Shown one piece after another: positions 1-11,034 of a DNA stretch of 64,000 nt. How positions within the stretch are numbered: the first letter of the stretch is position 1; every line of letters starts with the position of its first letter. This DNA is from Sandaracinaceae bacterium (lineage in GTDB: Bacteria; Myxococcota_A; Polyangia; Polyangiales; Sandaracinaceae), in the NCBI GenBank assembly GCA_020633195.1, contig JACKEC010000020.1:62001-126000 (forward strand). Direction: 5' to 3'. The notes under the pieces were generated by a model that was given only the letters and a program-made list of their open reading frames with translations, did not search any database and had not been told where the DNA came from. A program made the position numbers and the translations under genes.

Positions 1-231
1 GGTCGCGTGGCGAGCATCGGCTCGGCGAACCTCGACGCCACCGCGAGCTACTGGGAGAGCGAGGCGAACGTCGTCGTGCAGGACGCGGCCTTCGCGGCGG
101 GGCTCGAGGCGACCCTCGAGGCGCTGGTCCAGCGCGGCCACCGCCTGGACCTCGACTCACCCGCCTGGAAGCGTGAGCGCGCGCAGCGCGCGGTCGTCGC
201 GACGCTGTGGCCGGCGACCCTCTACTCGTGA
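1..231 (+). CDS. C-terminal end of a phospholipase D-like (cardiolipin synthase type) protein, partial
   Basis: Open from the first base of the window, so the true start lies to the left; 76 codons remain. The visible part reads GRVASIGSANLD followed by SYWESEANVVVQD, which matches the end of the second HKD half-site of the phospholipase D superfamily (GSANxD, then a conserved E-N-xxV). The HxK part of the motif must lie upstream of the window. Members are membrane-associated phosphatidyltransferases or phospholipases; cardiolipin synthase-type proteins are the usual bacterial form. The protein ends 40 nt before the NhaA start and runs in the same direction. The family call is reasonable; the exact substrate cannot be judged from this fragment. 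Confidence 0.7.
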   Translation, partial: GRVASIGSANLDATASYWESEANVVVQDAAFAAGLEATLEALVQRGHRLDLDSPAWKRERAQRAVVATLWPATLYS

Positions 232-271
232 ATCGCGTGCGGGCCGCGGTCGAACGCGGTACGCCGGCATC

Positions 272-1654
272 ATGAGCGGCGCCGAACCCGACGATCCCGA
301 GCTCGCCTCGGCCTTGCGGCCCTCGGGTCCCCCGCGCCCCATCGACCGGCTGCTCGCGCCGCTGCAGTCCTTCGCGCAGCACCAGCTCGCGGGCGCGGGC
401 CTCCTGATGCTCGCGACCGTCGCCGCGCTCGTGCTCGCGAACACCGGCCTCGCGCACGACTACCACCACCTGCTCGAGCTCGAGCTCGGCATCGAGATCG
501 CGGGCCACGGGCTGCACAAGAGCCTGCACCACTGGATCAACGACGGCCTGATGGGCGTCTTCTTCTTCCTGGTGGGGCTCGAGATCAAGCGCGAGCTGCT
601 CACCGGCGAGCTGTCCACGCTGCGCAAGGCGACGCTGCCGGCGATCGCGGCCGTCGGCGGGATGATCGTGCCCGCGGTGATCTACACGGCGCTGAACCAC
701 GACGGCGACGCCGCCTCGGGCTGGGGGATCCCGATGGCGACCGACATCGCGTTCGCCCTCGGCGTCCTCGCGCTGCTCGGGGAGCGCGTGCCGCTCGGCC
801 TCAAGGTCTTCCTCACCGCGCTCGCGATCGTCGACGACATCGGCGCCGTGCTCGTCATCGCGATCTTCTACACCTCCGAGCTGTCGCTGATCGCGCTCGG
901 GCTCGGGAGCCTCTGCGTCGTGGCGTCGGTCGTGCTGAACCTCCTCGGGACGCGCAACCCGGTGCCGTACTTCCTGATCGGGCTCGTGGCGATGGGCTGC
1001 TTCCTCGAGTCGGGCGTGCACGCGACGATCGCCGCGCTGCTGATGGCGTTCACGATCCCGGCGCGGACCAACATCGACGGGCCGGACTTCCTGCGGAAGA
1101 TGACGATGCTGCTCGAGCGCCTCCGGTCGATCGGGGTGCCGAGCAACACCGAGATGAACACCAACCCGCAGCAGCGGCTGTTCGAGAGCATGAACGAGCT
1201 GATCGATCAGGCGAGCGCGCCGCTGCAGCGCATCGAGCACGCGCTCGCGGGGCCGGTGACCTTCGTCGTGCTCCCCGTCTTCGCGCTCGCCAACGCGGGG
1301 GTCACGTTCGGCGAGGGGATCGGCGAGGCGTTCACCCACCCGCTCGTCATCGGCATCGTGCTCGGCCTCTTCGTCGGCAAGACGATCGGGATCAGCCTCT
1401 CCGCGTGGCTCGCGGTGAAGCTGCGCCTCGCCGACCTCCCAGGCGGCGTGAGCTGGCTCGAGGTGGTCGGCGTCGCGATGCTCGGCGGCATCGGCTTCAC
1501 GATGGCGCTGTTCGTCGCGGGCCTCGCGTTCACCGACCCGGCGCAGATCGAGGCGGCCAAGGTCGGCATCTTCTCCGGCTCGTTCGTGAGCGCGGCGCTC
1601 GGCTACGGCCTGGTGCTGCTCGCGTCGGCCCGCGCCAAGCGCGCCCACGATTGA
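272..1654 (+). CDS. nhaA: Na+/H+ antiporter NhaA
   Basis: A 460-residue integral inner-membrane antiporter that exchanges cytoplasmic Na+ for external H+, serving pH and sodium homeostasis. Family hallmarks are present: MGVFFFLVGLEIKRE near residues 94-108, ATDIAFALG with Asp158 (E. coli Asp133 position) and LAIVDDIGAV with the paired ion-binding Asp188-Asp189 (E. coli Asp163-Asp164). A soluble stretch of about 50 residues (near 285-330, rich in charged residues) interrupts the C-terminal helices, as in many NhaA proteins longer than the E. coli one. The ATG at 272 is chosen because residues upstream of it in the frame are Arg-rich and unlike the family. It ends 4 nt before the converging stop of the next gene. 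Confidence 0.96.
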   Translation: MSGAEPDDPELASALRPSGPPRPIDRLLAPLQSFAQHQLAGAGLLMLATVAALVLANTGLAHDYHHLLELELGIEIAGHGLHKSLHHWINDGLMGVFFFLVGLEIKRELLTGELSTLRKATLPAIAAVGGMIVPAVIYTALNHDGDAASGWGIPMATDIAFALGVLALLGERVPLGLKVFLTALAIVDDIGAVLVIAIFYTSELSLIALGLGSLCVVASVVLNLLGTRNPVPYFLIGLVAMGCFLESGVHATIAALLMAFTIPARTNIDGPDFLRKMTMLLERLRSIGVPSNTEMNTNPQQRLFESMNELIDQASAPLQRIEHALAGPVTFVVLPVFALANAGVTFGEGIGEAFTHPLVIGIVLGLFVGKTIGISLSAWLAVKLRLADLPGGVSWLEVVGVAMLGGIGFTMALFVAGLAFTDPAQIEAAKVGIFSGSFVSAALGYGLVLLASARAKRAHD

Positions 1655-1658
1655 CGAG

Positions 1659-2717
1659 CTACAGGTCCGTGCGCTCGGCGCCGTCGAATTCGAGGACGAA
1701 GTCTGCGCCGTACATCATCGCGGGCGTGCGGTAGCCGGCGGCCCACGCGCCGTCGAGCACGCGCTCCGCGATCACGAGCGAGGCCATCGCGGTGAGCGTG
1801 TAGCCCTCCGGGACGCGCAGCCGCGCCCGGACGGTCCGCGCCCCGGCGCGCGCCTCGCCGAAGAACACGCTGTGGGCCCGTGCGCGCTGCGCGTCGGTCG
1901 GGCCGGCGGGGCCGGCGTCGACGCGACCCTGCGCGATGCGCTGGATGGGTCCGCTCGCGAGCAGGCCGCCGAGGAACCCGACGACCCGCGCGCCGACCTG
2001 CGCGGCCCGCGGCACCGCGGTGTAGACCTCGATGTTGGGGATGCCCGTCGACGAGTAGGCGGTCGAGACGTCGCCCCACGGGATCGACACGGTGGGCTGC
2101 GGCCCGCGGCCGAAGTCGATGTCGCGCCGGAGCTTGCCGAGGCGCACCTCGGTGATCCGTCCGTCACGGCGCACGAGGTTGGGGCGGCCGAGGCTCTCGA
2201 CCATCGTCGTCGCGGTGCCGTGCGAGGTCTTGCCGCCCATCGACGCGAACGCGAGCACGAGGTGCGTCGCCTCGGGCAGCCGATCCCCGAGGTAGTTGGC
2301 GAGGCAATCCGACGGCACGACGTCGAAGCCGACCCCGGGCATCACCATCACGCCCGCCGCCTGCGCCTCCGCGTCGCGCGCCGCGCAGGCCTCGAAGACG
2401 TCGATCTCGCCGGTGATGTCGAGGTAGTGCGTGCCCGTCCGCAGGCACGCGTCGACCATCGGCTTCGAGGTGCGCGAGAACGGGCCGGCGGCGTGGATGA
2501 CCACGTCGACACCTTCGAGCCCCGCGTCGAGGGCCTTCGGGTCGTCGAGGCCGAACACGCGCTGCGGCAGCCCGAGCTCCTCGACGAGCGGGGCGAGCTT
2601 CGTCGCCGACCGCCCCGCGAGGATCGGGCGCGCGCCCTGCTCCGCCGCGCGCCGCGCGATCAGGTCGCCGGTGTAGCCATAGGCCCCGTAGATCAAGCAC
2701 TTCGAGAGGTCCGCCAT
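1659..2717 (-). CDS. Saccharopine dehydrogenase-like NAD(P)-binding reductase (trans-acting enoyl reductase type)
   Basis: A 352-residue protein starting with a Rossmann segment, CLIYGAYGYTG at residues 7-17, followed by AGRSATKL, DVVIHAAGPF and the THYLDITGE motif. These features define the saccharopine dehydrogenase-like family that includes mycobacterial trans-acting enoyl reductases and many uncharacterised membrane-associated oxidoreductases. Cofactor binding through GxYGxTG is supported; the substrate is not. It converges on nhaA (4-nt gap) and diverges from a Cys-rich lipoprotein gene. The ATG at 2717 directly precedes the Rossmann strand. There is no obvious lipid or polyketide gene beside it, so a trans-enoyl-reductase role is only one possibility. 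Confidence 0.8.
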   Translation of the reverse strand: MADLSKCLIYGAYGYTGDLIARRAAEQGARPILAGRSATKLAPLVEELGLPQRVFGLDDPKALDAGLEGVDVVIHAAGPFSRTSKPMVDACLRTGTHYLDITGEIDVFEACAARDAEAQAAGVMVMPGVGFDVVPSDCLANYLGDRLPEATHLVLAFASMGGKTSHGTATTMVESLGRPNLVRRDGRITEVRLGKLRRDIDFGRGPQPTVSIPWGDVSTAYSSTGIPNIEVYTAVPRAAQVGARVVGFLGGLLASGPIQRIAQGRVDAGPAGPTDAQRARAHSVFFGEARAGARTVRARLRVPEGYTLTAMASLVIAERVLDGAWAAGYRTPAMMYGADFVLEFDGAERTDL

Positions 2718-2779
2718 CGAGGCGCACCCTACTGCGCCCAGCCCTCACGGGCACGCGCGCGAGGCGCTACGCTGCGGAC

Positions 2780-3520
2780 ATCCGACGCCTCCTCGCCACC
2801 CTCCTCGTGCTCGGCGCCTGCGGGACCCCCGAGGCTGCGTCGACGACGCCCGCGCCGACCCGCGAAGAGCCGGCGGTGCCGACGGCCCCCGCCGCCGAGT
2901 GCGACGACGCGACGGACTGTCGAATGAGGCCGCGCGGGTGTTGCCCCGCCTGCGGTGTCCCCGAGCTCGCCGACGTGACCGCGGTGGCCGCCGGCGCGCC
3001 CGAGGACCCGGACCGCTGCGCCGAGTCGACCTGCCCGGCGTGCGAGACGGAGCCCAACCCGAACCTCTTCGCGACCTGCCAGGCCGGCCACTGCGTCGTG
3101 GTCGACGTCCGTCAAGACAGCTTGTCCCTTTGCGCGACCGACGCCGACTGCGCGGTCATCCGCCCCGACTGCTGCGCGTGCCGACCGGGCTACGTCGCGG
3201 TGAGCGCGGGCGCCGAGGCCGACTACTACAGGAGGCAGTGCGGCGAGGTGCCCCTCTGCTCGCCCTGCGAGCCCCACGCGATCCCGGCGTCGCAGGTCGG
3301 CCGCTGCGTCGAGGGTCACTGCGCCGTCGTCGAGGCCCCGCCCGCCGACTGCCCGTCGGAGTGCGGCCCCGTCGACCAGGGACGCTGCCAGCCCGACGGC
3401 GAGCCCTGCACCTGCGGCTACCTCCACCAGCCGTTCGCCGACTGCGTGCCCGGCCCGGACCACCCCTGCCCGTCCGCGCGCGCGTTCACCGTCGCCTGCG
3501 ACCCGCGCTGCTGCCCCTGA
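2780..3520 (+). CDS. Cys-rich secreted lipoprotein, hypothetical; suspected AUC start
   Basis: The frame encodes a compact lipoprotein signal, RRLLATLLVLGAC, with a good lipobox (LGAC), followed by a Pro/Ala-rich linker and about 200 residues with many Cys in repeated blocks (DCRMRPRGCCPACG, DCAVIRPDCCACRPGY, CEGHC-like turns). This suggests a disulfide-rich surface protein built of small repeated modules; no catalytic motif is visible. No ATG, GTG or TTG precedes the signal peptide at a sensible distance: the GTG at 2807 would leave only MLGAC. An ATC at 2780 (ATC CGA CGC CTC) sits exactly where an ATG would be expected, giving 246 residues. Either a rare AUC start, a sequence error or a decayed start is possible. 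Family not recognised. Confidence 0.6.
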   Translation: MRRLLATLLVLGACGTPEAASTTPAPTREEPAVPTAPAAECDDATDCRMRPRGCCPACGVPELADVTAVAAGAPEDPDRCAESTCPACETEPNPNLFATCQAGHCVVVDVRQDSLSLCATDADCAVIRPDCCACRPGYVAVSAGAEADYYRRQCGEVPLCSPCEPHAIPASQVGRCVEGHCAVVEAPPADCPSECGPVDQGRCQPDGEPCTCGYLHQPFADCVPGPDHPCPSARAFTVACDPRCCP

Positions 3521-3593
3521 CGCGTCGACGAAGCAACGTTCTTTGCCCCTTCGCGCCCTCCGCTTGAAATACCACGACCTCGAGGTCGACGCC

Positions 3594-4388
3594 TCACGGC
3601 GGGACGAGGCACCCCGCGAACGCGCGCAGCCCTGGCGCGTGGTCGACGACCGTCGTGAAGAGCGGCGCGACGTGGTGGCGGAGCACCTCGAGGGCGATCC
3701 AGTCCGCGAACAGCGCCGCCGCCGCGAACACGAAGACCAGCCGCACCGGCAGGCGCCGCTCGGGGGTCTCGTCGATCGCCATCCACATCGGCAGCGCGAA
3801 GACGAACGAGAGCGAGTACGCGAGCGTGCCGAACCAGAGCATGAACGGCAGATCGTCGTAGCAAAACAAGCTGTCGAGCCACGGGTTCGCGTTGAGCGCC
3901 GTCTCGCTGAACGCGATCGCGATCGGGGCGACCGTCCAGGCCGCGACGCGCACCCGCCGGTGGAGCCACCGGAACGCGACCCCGGCGAGCGCCGCGTACG
4001 TCGCGAAGTAGGCGACCGTGACGAGGTAGAGGAAGACGGGGTTGCGATCGATCGTCCAGGTGACGTCGAACCCGTAGCGCATGTGGAGGACGTCGAAGAA
4101 GAACGGCGTCTGCGCGTAGTTCAGCCCGAACGCGAGCAGGACCACGCTGAGGCAGAGCTTCGTCGACGCGCGCTCGTGGAACGGGACCGCGCGCTCGCTC
4201 GCGTGCGGGCGCGCGAGCGGGACCAGCGCTCCGCCCGCGAGAACGACGCCGAACGTCATGCACTCGACGTCGCCCCACCGCTCCGCCCAGCCGCTGAGCA
4301 TCACCGCGCCGGCGATGGCGCCCCACACGGGCGTGTAGAGCAGCCACCATCGCTCGACGGCGGCCTTGGCGGGGTTCGGTGAGAGCAC
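3594..4388 (-). CDS. Cycloeucalenol cycloisomerase-like sterol enzyme
   Basis: A 264-residue multi-span membrane protein that resembles plant cycloeucalenol cycloisomerase (CPI1) through most of its length: NPAK then LLYTPVWG at the N-terminus, LNYAQTPFFFDVL (plant GNYFWTHYFFKVL), YGFDVTWTIDRNP, VAYFATYAAL, ETALNANPWLDS and FALPMWMAIDE (plant VSFPMFFRMDE). In plants this enzyme opens the 9beta,19-cyclopropane ring of cycloartenol-type sterols. About six hydrophobic segments are visible. It starts at GTG 4388, 42 nt after an aldolase-like gene on the same strand, so the two are probably co-transcribed. No squalene cyclase or other sterol gene lies in the window. The family is assigned from remembered motifs, not from a search; the reaction in this host is inferred. 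Confidence 0.75.
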   Translation of the reverse strand: MLSPNPAKAAVERWWLLYTPVWGAIAGAVMLSGWAERWGDVECMTFGVVLAGGALVPLARPHASERAVPFHERASTKLCLSVVLLAFGLNYAQTPFFFDVLHMRYGFDVTWTIDRNPVFLYLVTVAYFATYAALAGVAFRWLHRRVRVAAWTVAPIAIAFSETALNANPWLDSLFCYDDLPFMLWFGTLAYSLSFVFALPMWMAIDETPERRLPVRLVFVFAAAALFADWIALEVLRHHVAPLFTTVVDHAPGLRAFAGCLVPP

Positions 4389-4430
4389 GCGAGCCGGGAG
4401 CGTAGCCTCCCGCGCGGCGCGGCGGGTCCG

Positions 4431-5402
4431 TCAGCGGTGTCCGGCGACGAGCCGGGGCACCGACCGGAGATCGCGCGTGACCGGCGGCGGGGGCGGCACG
4501 AAGCTCGAGCGCTGCAGGTGCGCCACCGCGCGCACGACCGACGTCTCGCGGGGCGGCAGGACCGAGCGCTCGATCGGCGGCGGGCCGATCCGCGTCGCCT
4601 CGCGCGGGATCGGTGGCGGGACCGAGGCGGGGCGCGACGAACGGCGCGCGTGCGTCGGGATCGGCGGTGGGACCGAGCTCGCCGGGCGCGGCGCGGCCAC
4701 ACGAGGCTCGGGGTCTCGGAAGAGCGGCGTCGGCGGCGCCGTCGGCCGATCGCTCGGCACCGTGAGCACGATGCGCGACGCGAGCTGCTCCTCGCACACC
4801 TCCACGAGCGCGCGAGCGCGCGCGGAGATCACCTCGAGCGCGGCGGGCTCCCGCGTCTGCGGGAAGATCCCGCGGTCCACGATCACGCCGACCGCCCCGA
4901 GCTCGAGGAAGCGCGGCGCGCTCTCGATGTCGACCCCCCCGGCGGCGAGGAGCCGCGCCCCGCGGAAGCGCTTGGCCATCTCCGCGAAGTACGCCGGCCC
5001 GAGGATCCCGGCGGGATCCACCGCCACCGCGTCGGCCCCCGCCTCGAGCGCCGCGTGGATCTCCGTCGGCGTCATCGCCCCCGCGATCACGTCGAGCCCC
5101 CGCGCCTTCGCCGCCCCGATCAGCGCTGGATCGGCGATCGGGCAGCACACGAACTCGGCCCCCGCCGCCATCGCCACCGACAGCTGATCGGCCCGGACGA
5201 CCCCCGTCACCCCCACGATCACCTGCACCTCGTCGGCGAGCTCGTCGACCACCGCGGCGACGCTGAGCAGGTCGATCGGCACCCCGAACAAGTGGATCCC
5301 CCCGTCCGCGATCGCCCGCGCCCAGGCCTGAATGGCTCGCGCCGGCGTGTCGACGAGGGCGACGAGGCCGTGGCTCGCGAGCGCTTCGATGGTCTTCCCC
5401 AT
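4431..5402 (-). CDS. KDPG-aldolase-fold protein with proline-rich tail, probably catalytically dead
   Basis: A 323-residue protein in two parts. Residues 1-205 follow the KDPG/KHG aldolase TIM barrel strand by strand (ALVDTPARAIQAWARAIADGGI, then a VGVTGVV segment where Eda has GAGTVL, then AAGGVD where it has PTGGIS). Residues from about 215 form a Pro/Arg-rich, apparently disordered tail with repeated VPPPIP motifs. The Schiff-base Lys of Eda (in KFFPAE) aligns with Ala in VAVDPAG, and the catalytic Glu (LEVT) aligns with Gly in FGVP, so aldolase activity is unlikely. It lies 42 nt upstream of the cycloisomerase-like gene and diverges from a kinase gene; the PPPIP tail could bind a partner. 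The fold is fairly secure, the function unknown. Confidence 0.65.
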   Translation of the reverse strand: MGKTIEALASHGLVALVDTPARAIQAWARAIADGGIHLFGVPIDLLSVAAVVDELADEVQVIVGVTGVVRADQLSVAMAAGAEFVCCPIADPALIGAAKARGLDVIAGAMTPTEIHAALEAGADAVAVDPAGILGPAYFAEMAKRFRGARLLAAGGVDIESAPRFLELGAVGVIVDRGIFPQTREPAALEVISARARALVEVCEEQLASRIVLTVPSDRPTAPPTPLFRDPEPRVAAPRPASSVPPPIPTHARRSSRPASVPPPIPREATRIGPPPIERSVLPPRETSVVRAVAHLQRSSFVPPPPPVTRDLRSVPRLVAGHR

Positions 5403-5508
5403 GCCGCACGGTGGCGCGCCGCCCGCTTACGCGCGCTTACTCGTGCCTGCGATCGCTCACGCGACCGGGCTGGCGTGGACGCCCGAGAACCCAGGTACCA
5501 TCTCGCGC

Positions 5509-9222
<3,714 letters not shown>

Positions 9223-9232
9223 CTCTCAAGGT

Positions 9233-9330
9233 CTGTCGATAAATCGCCTCCGGCGATTTCTCTTCGGCGAGGGGCAAGCCCCTCGCGCTCCCCACTGAGA
9301 TCCTCCGACGCTTCGCGTCGTCGGACTCAG
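9233..9330 (-). repeat. 98-bp triple-hairpin repeat, copy 1
   Basis: Near-identical to the two tandem copies at 34217-34415. Each holds three stem-loops: AAATCGCC/GGCGATTT, GGCGAGGGGC/GCCCCTCGC and CCGACG/CGTCGG. Read on the minus strand it begins with the TGA stop of the TerB-like gene (9327-9329) and continues TGAGTCCGACGACGCG, exactly as copy 3 begins at the stop of the nadR-like gene. It fills most of the gap between two convergent genes and could act as terminator or 3' stabiliser, or be a small mobile palindromic element. Confidence 0.85.
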
Positions 9331-9824
9331 TCCAGCACCGACAGCTTGTCCCTGTGCCGGCTCTGCGCCGCGACGTAGTCCGACGCGCTGAGCCCGAGCA
9401 TGTTCGTGACGCGGCGGAGGAGCTCGGTCTCGTCGACGGTGATCTGACCGTCGGCGGCGGCGAGGTCGACGAGGACCTCGAGCACCTCGACGCGCGCGCC
9501 GCGCTCGGTGCCCTGCTTCAGGATCCGCGCGTGGTCGTGGACGTCGCGGCGCGCGAGCTCGGCGACCTTCAGGTCGAGGAGGGCGCAGACGGCGTCGACG
9601 GCGTCGCGCGGGAGGTCGTGGATGCGCCCGAGGAGGCGCTTCACCTCGCGGACCTCGGCCGGGTGGTAGACGCCGTCGGCGTAGGCGACGCAGGCGACGA
9701 GGCCCGCGACGGCGCCGAGGATCTCGACGTCGTCCTCGGGGGTGTCGGGCAGGTGCTCGCGCAGGACGTCGAGCAGCTGGTCCTGAACGGTGGCGGGGCG
9801 AGGCGGGCGGCGACGAAAGAACAT
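9327..9824 (-). CDS. TerB/DjlA-like helical protein
   Basis: A 165-residue soluble protein starting MFFRRRPPRP, then helices containing GAVAGLVACVAYADGVYHPAEVREV split over two repeats (second repeat VLVDLAAADGQITVDETELL). The paired A-DGxxxxxE signature, acidic residues after an Ala-rich helix, is characteristic of the TerB/DjlA-N family, which binds metal and acts in stress or envelope functions. It does not by itself indicate tellurite resistance. The ATG at 9824 is preferred because sequence upstream overlaps the divergent promoter of the next gene. The stop codon is part of the 98-bp repeat. A second TerB-like gene lies at 51288-51803. Confidence 0.75.
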   Translation of the reverse strand: MFFRRRPPRPATVQDQLLDVLREHLPDTPEDDVEILGAVAGLVACVAYADGVYHPAEVREVKRLLGRIHDLPRDAVDAVCALLDLKVAELARRDVHDHARILKQGTERGARVEVLEVLVDLAAADGQITVDETELLRRVTNMLGLSASDYVAAQSRHRDKLSVLD

Positions 9825-9891
9825 CCGCCATCGAGGATAGCGGACGCGAGAGGTGTCGTTGTTCGCGCCGGGGCGAGTACCATGCGTGGCC

Positions 9892-10815
9892 ATGAGCGAC
9901 GTGGGGACCATCACGGTGATCGAGCCGGAAGACGGCCTGGGTTGGATCGAGATGCCGAACGGCGATCGGGTCCGCTTCGGCGGCACCGCCTGCAAGGGCT
10001 TCGTGCCGGCGATCGGGATGCAGGTCGAGGTCATCGACACCAAGCCGGGCTACGGCGGGGTGCTGAAGGCGACCGAGCTGCGCAAGGCGCAGGGCAACGC
10101 CGCGGCCGGTGGCCCGGCGGCCGCCGCGGCCGCGATGGGGGCACCCATGCCCGCCGCGGCCGCTGCCGCGGCCGCGCCGGTGCCGCGCACGTACCTGCAC
10201 ACGATCCAGCAGTCGGGCGCGCGCACCGAGGACCTGCTGCAGATGGTGCTCGGTCGCGCCGACGTCGACGACGGCTTCCACGCCGACCTCGAGCGGGCCC
10301 ACTTCGAGGTCGCCCCGCAGCCAGGCCCCGCGCTCGGGTGCCGCAACCCTTGGTTCTACGTCGTCGCGATGAACGGCGGCGGCGACGCCTACGGCGTCTA
10401 CGTGCACCCGCTCTTCGACGGCCACCCCGCGCCGCCGTGGCTCTTCTGGGATCACGAGCAAGACATCTTGCGATTCGTCGCGCAGGACACGGCGTCCTTC
10501 CTGCGCGACATGGTCGCCACGGCGGCCGAGTCGGGGGTCGACGCGGACACGATCGCGCGGCTGCGCACGGGCCTGTCGAAGCTCGGCGTGGCCGACGAGC
10601 CGGGCCGCCCCCTCGGCGACGGGGAGAAGGTCGACTGGCTGCCCCCCGACGCGAGCGAGCTGCGCCCCCTCGACGCGTACCTCGCCGAGACCGACGGCGC
10701 GGAGATGGAGCGCGGCCTCCTCGCGCACGCGTTCGCCCGCGGCGACGCGCACGCGCTCACGGCGCTGAAGTCGATCTACGACGCCTGGGAGTGGAAGCTC
10801 CCGGGCTGGGTCTAG
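9892..10815 (+). CDS. Protein with cold-shock-like N-terminal domain and SUKH/SMI1-like C-terminal domain
   Basis: A 307-residue protein. Residues 1-65 (DVGTITVIEPEDGLGWIE, then DRVRFGG, PAIGMQVEV) look like a cold-shock-type OB fold. A run of about 35 Ala/Pro-rich residues links it to a domain with FYVVAMNGGGDAYGVYVHP, LFWDHEQD and DTASFLRDM, a pattern reminiscent of the SMI1/KNR4 (SUKH) fold (NGxGDxxGxxL, then WDHE). SUKH proteins are often immunity or regulatory modules. Both domain assignments are by pattern only; the SUKH one is weaker. ATG 9892 is directly before the OB strand. The TAG stop is the first base triplet of the 217-bp repeat that fills the convergent gap to the right. Confidence 0.6.
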   Translation: MSDVGTITVIEPEDGLGWIEMPNGDRVRFGGTACKGFVPAIGMQVEVIDTKPGYGGVLKATELRKAQGNAAAGGPAAAAAAMGAPMPAAAAAAAAPVPRTYLHTIQQSGARTEDLLQMVLGRADVDDGFHADLERAHFEVAPQPGPALGCRNPWFYVVAMNGGGDAYGVYVHPLFDGHPAPPWLFWDHEQDILRFVAQDTASFLRDMVATAAESGVDADTIARLRTGLSKLGVADEPGRPLGDGEKVDWLPPDASELRPLDAYLAETDGAEMERGLLAHAFARGDAHALTALKSIYDAWEWKLPGWV

Positions 10816-11030
10816 CAGGCTGCCGAAATGGGCCCGAAGGGACCGTTTCGGAGCCTGCTCCGTGCCCGTGCCCGTGCCCTTGCCCGCCCGTGACCCGTGA
10901 GCGTTGCCCGTGCCCGAGATCACGCGCCATCTTCGGGAACGTTGACGGGAACGGCACGGGCACGGGCACGGGCACGGGCATGCGCGCTTCGCGCGCGGCA
11001 CGGAAGCAGGCTGCTTTTCAGCAGCCTGCT
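10814..11030 (+). repeat. 217-bp inverted-repeat element, copy A
   Basis: Begins AGCAGGCTGCCGAAATGGGC and ends TTTTCAGCAGCCTGCT. The left end can pair with itself (AGCAGGCT..CCGAAA with TTTCGG.AGCCTGCT) and the right end forms a second hairpin. Between them run GCCCGT hexamers, then their complement (GGGCAC) on the other half, so the whole element can fold into a long imperfect stem. A copy of equal length lies inverted at 38532-38748. It exactly fills the gap between two convergent genes; the upstream gene's TAG overlaps its first bases. Possible bidirectional terminator or non-autonomous mobile element. Confidence 0.9.
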
Positions 11031-11034
11031 GGGT

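Noticed and set aside
3568..3585. CGACCTCGAGGTCG palindrome between convergent genes as a terminator
   Set aside because: It is short, has no loop and no T-run, and similar palindromes are expected by chance in this GC-rich sequence.
4431..5402. Entner-Doudoroff aldolase (eda)
   Set aside because: Catalytic Lys and Glu positions are not conserved and no edd gene is nearby.
9327..9824. Tellurite resistance role for the TerB-like proteins here and at 51288-51803
   Set aside because: There are no other ter genes, and the TerB fold is widespread in unrelated stress or envelope proteins.
10858..10976. GCCCGT hexamer array considered as a CRISPR or minisatellite
   Set aside because: There are no spacers and the array is part of a longer inverted element present twice.
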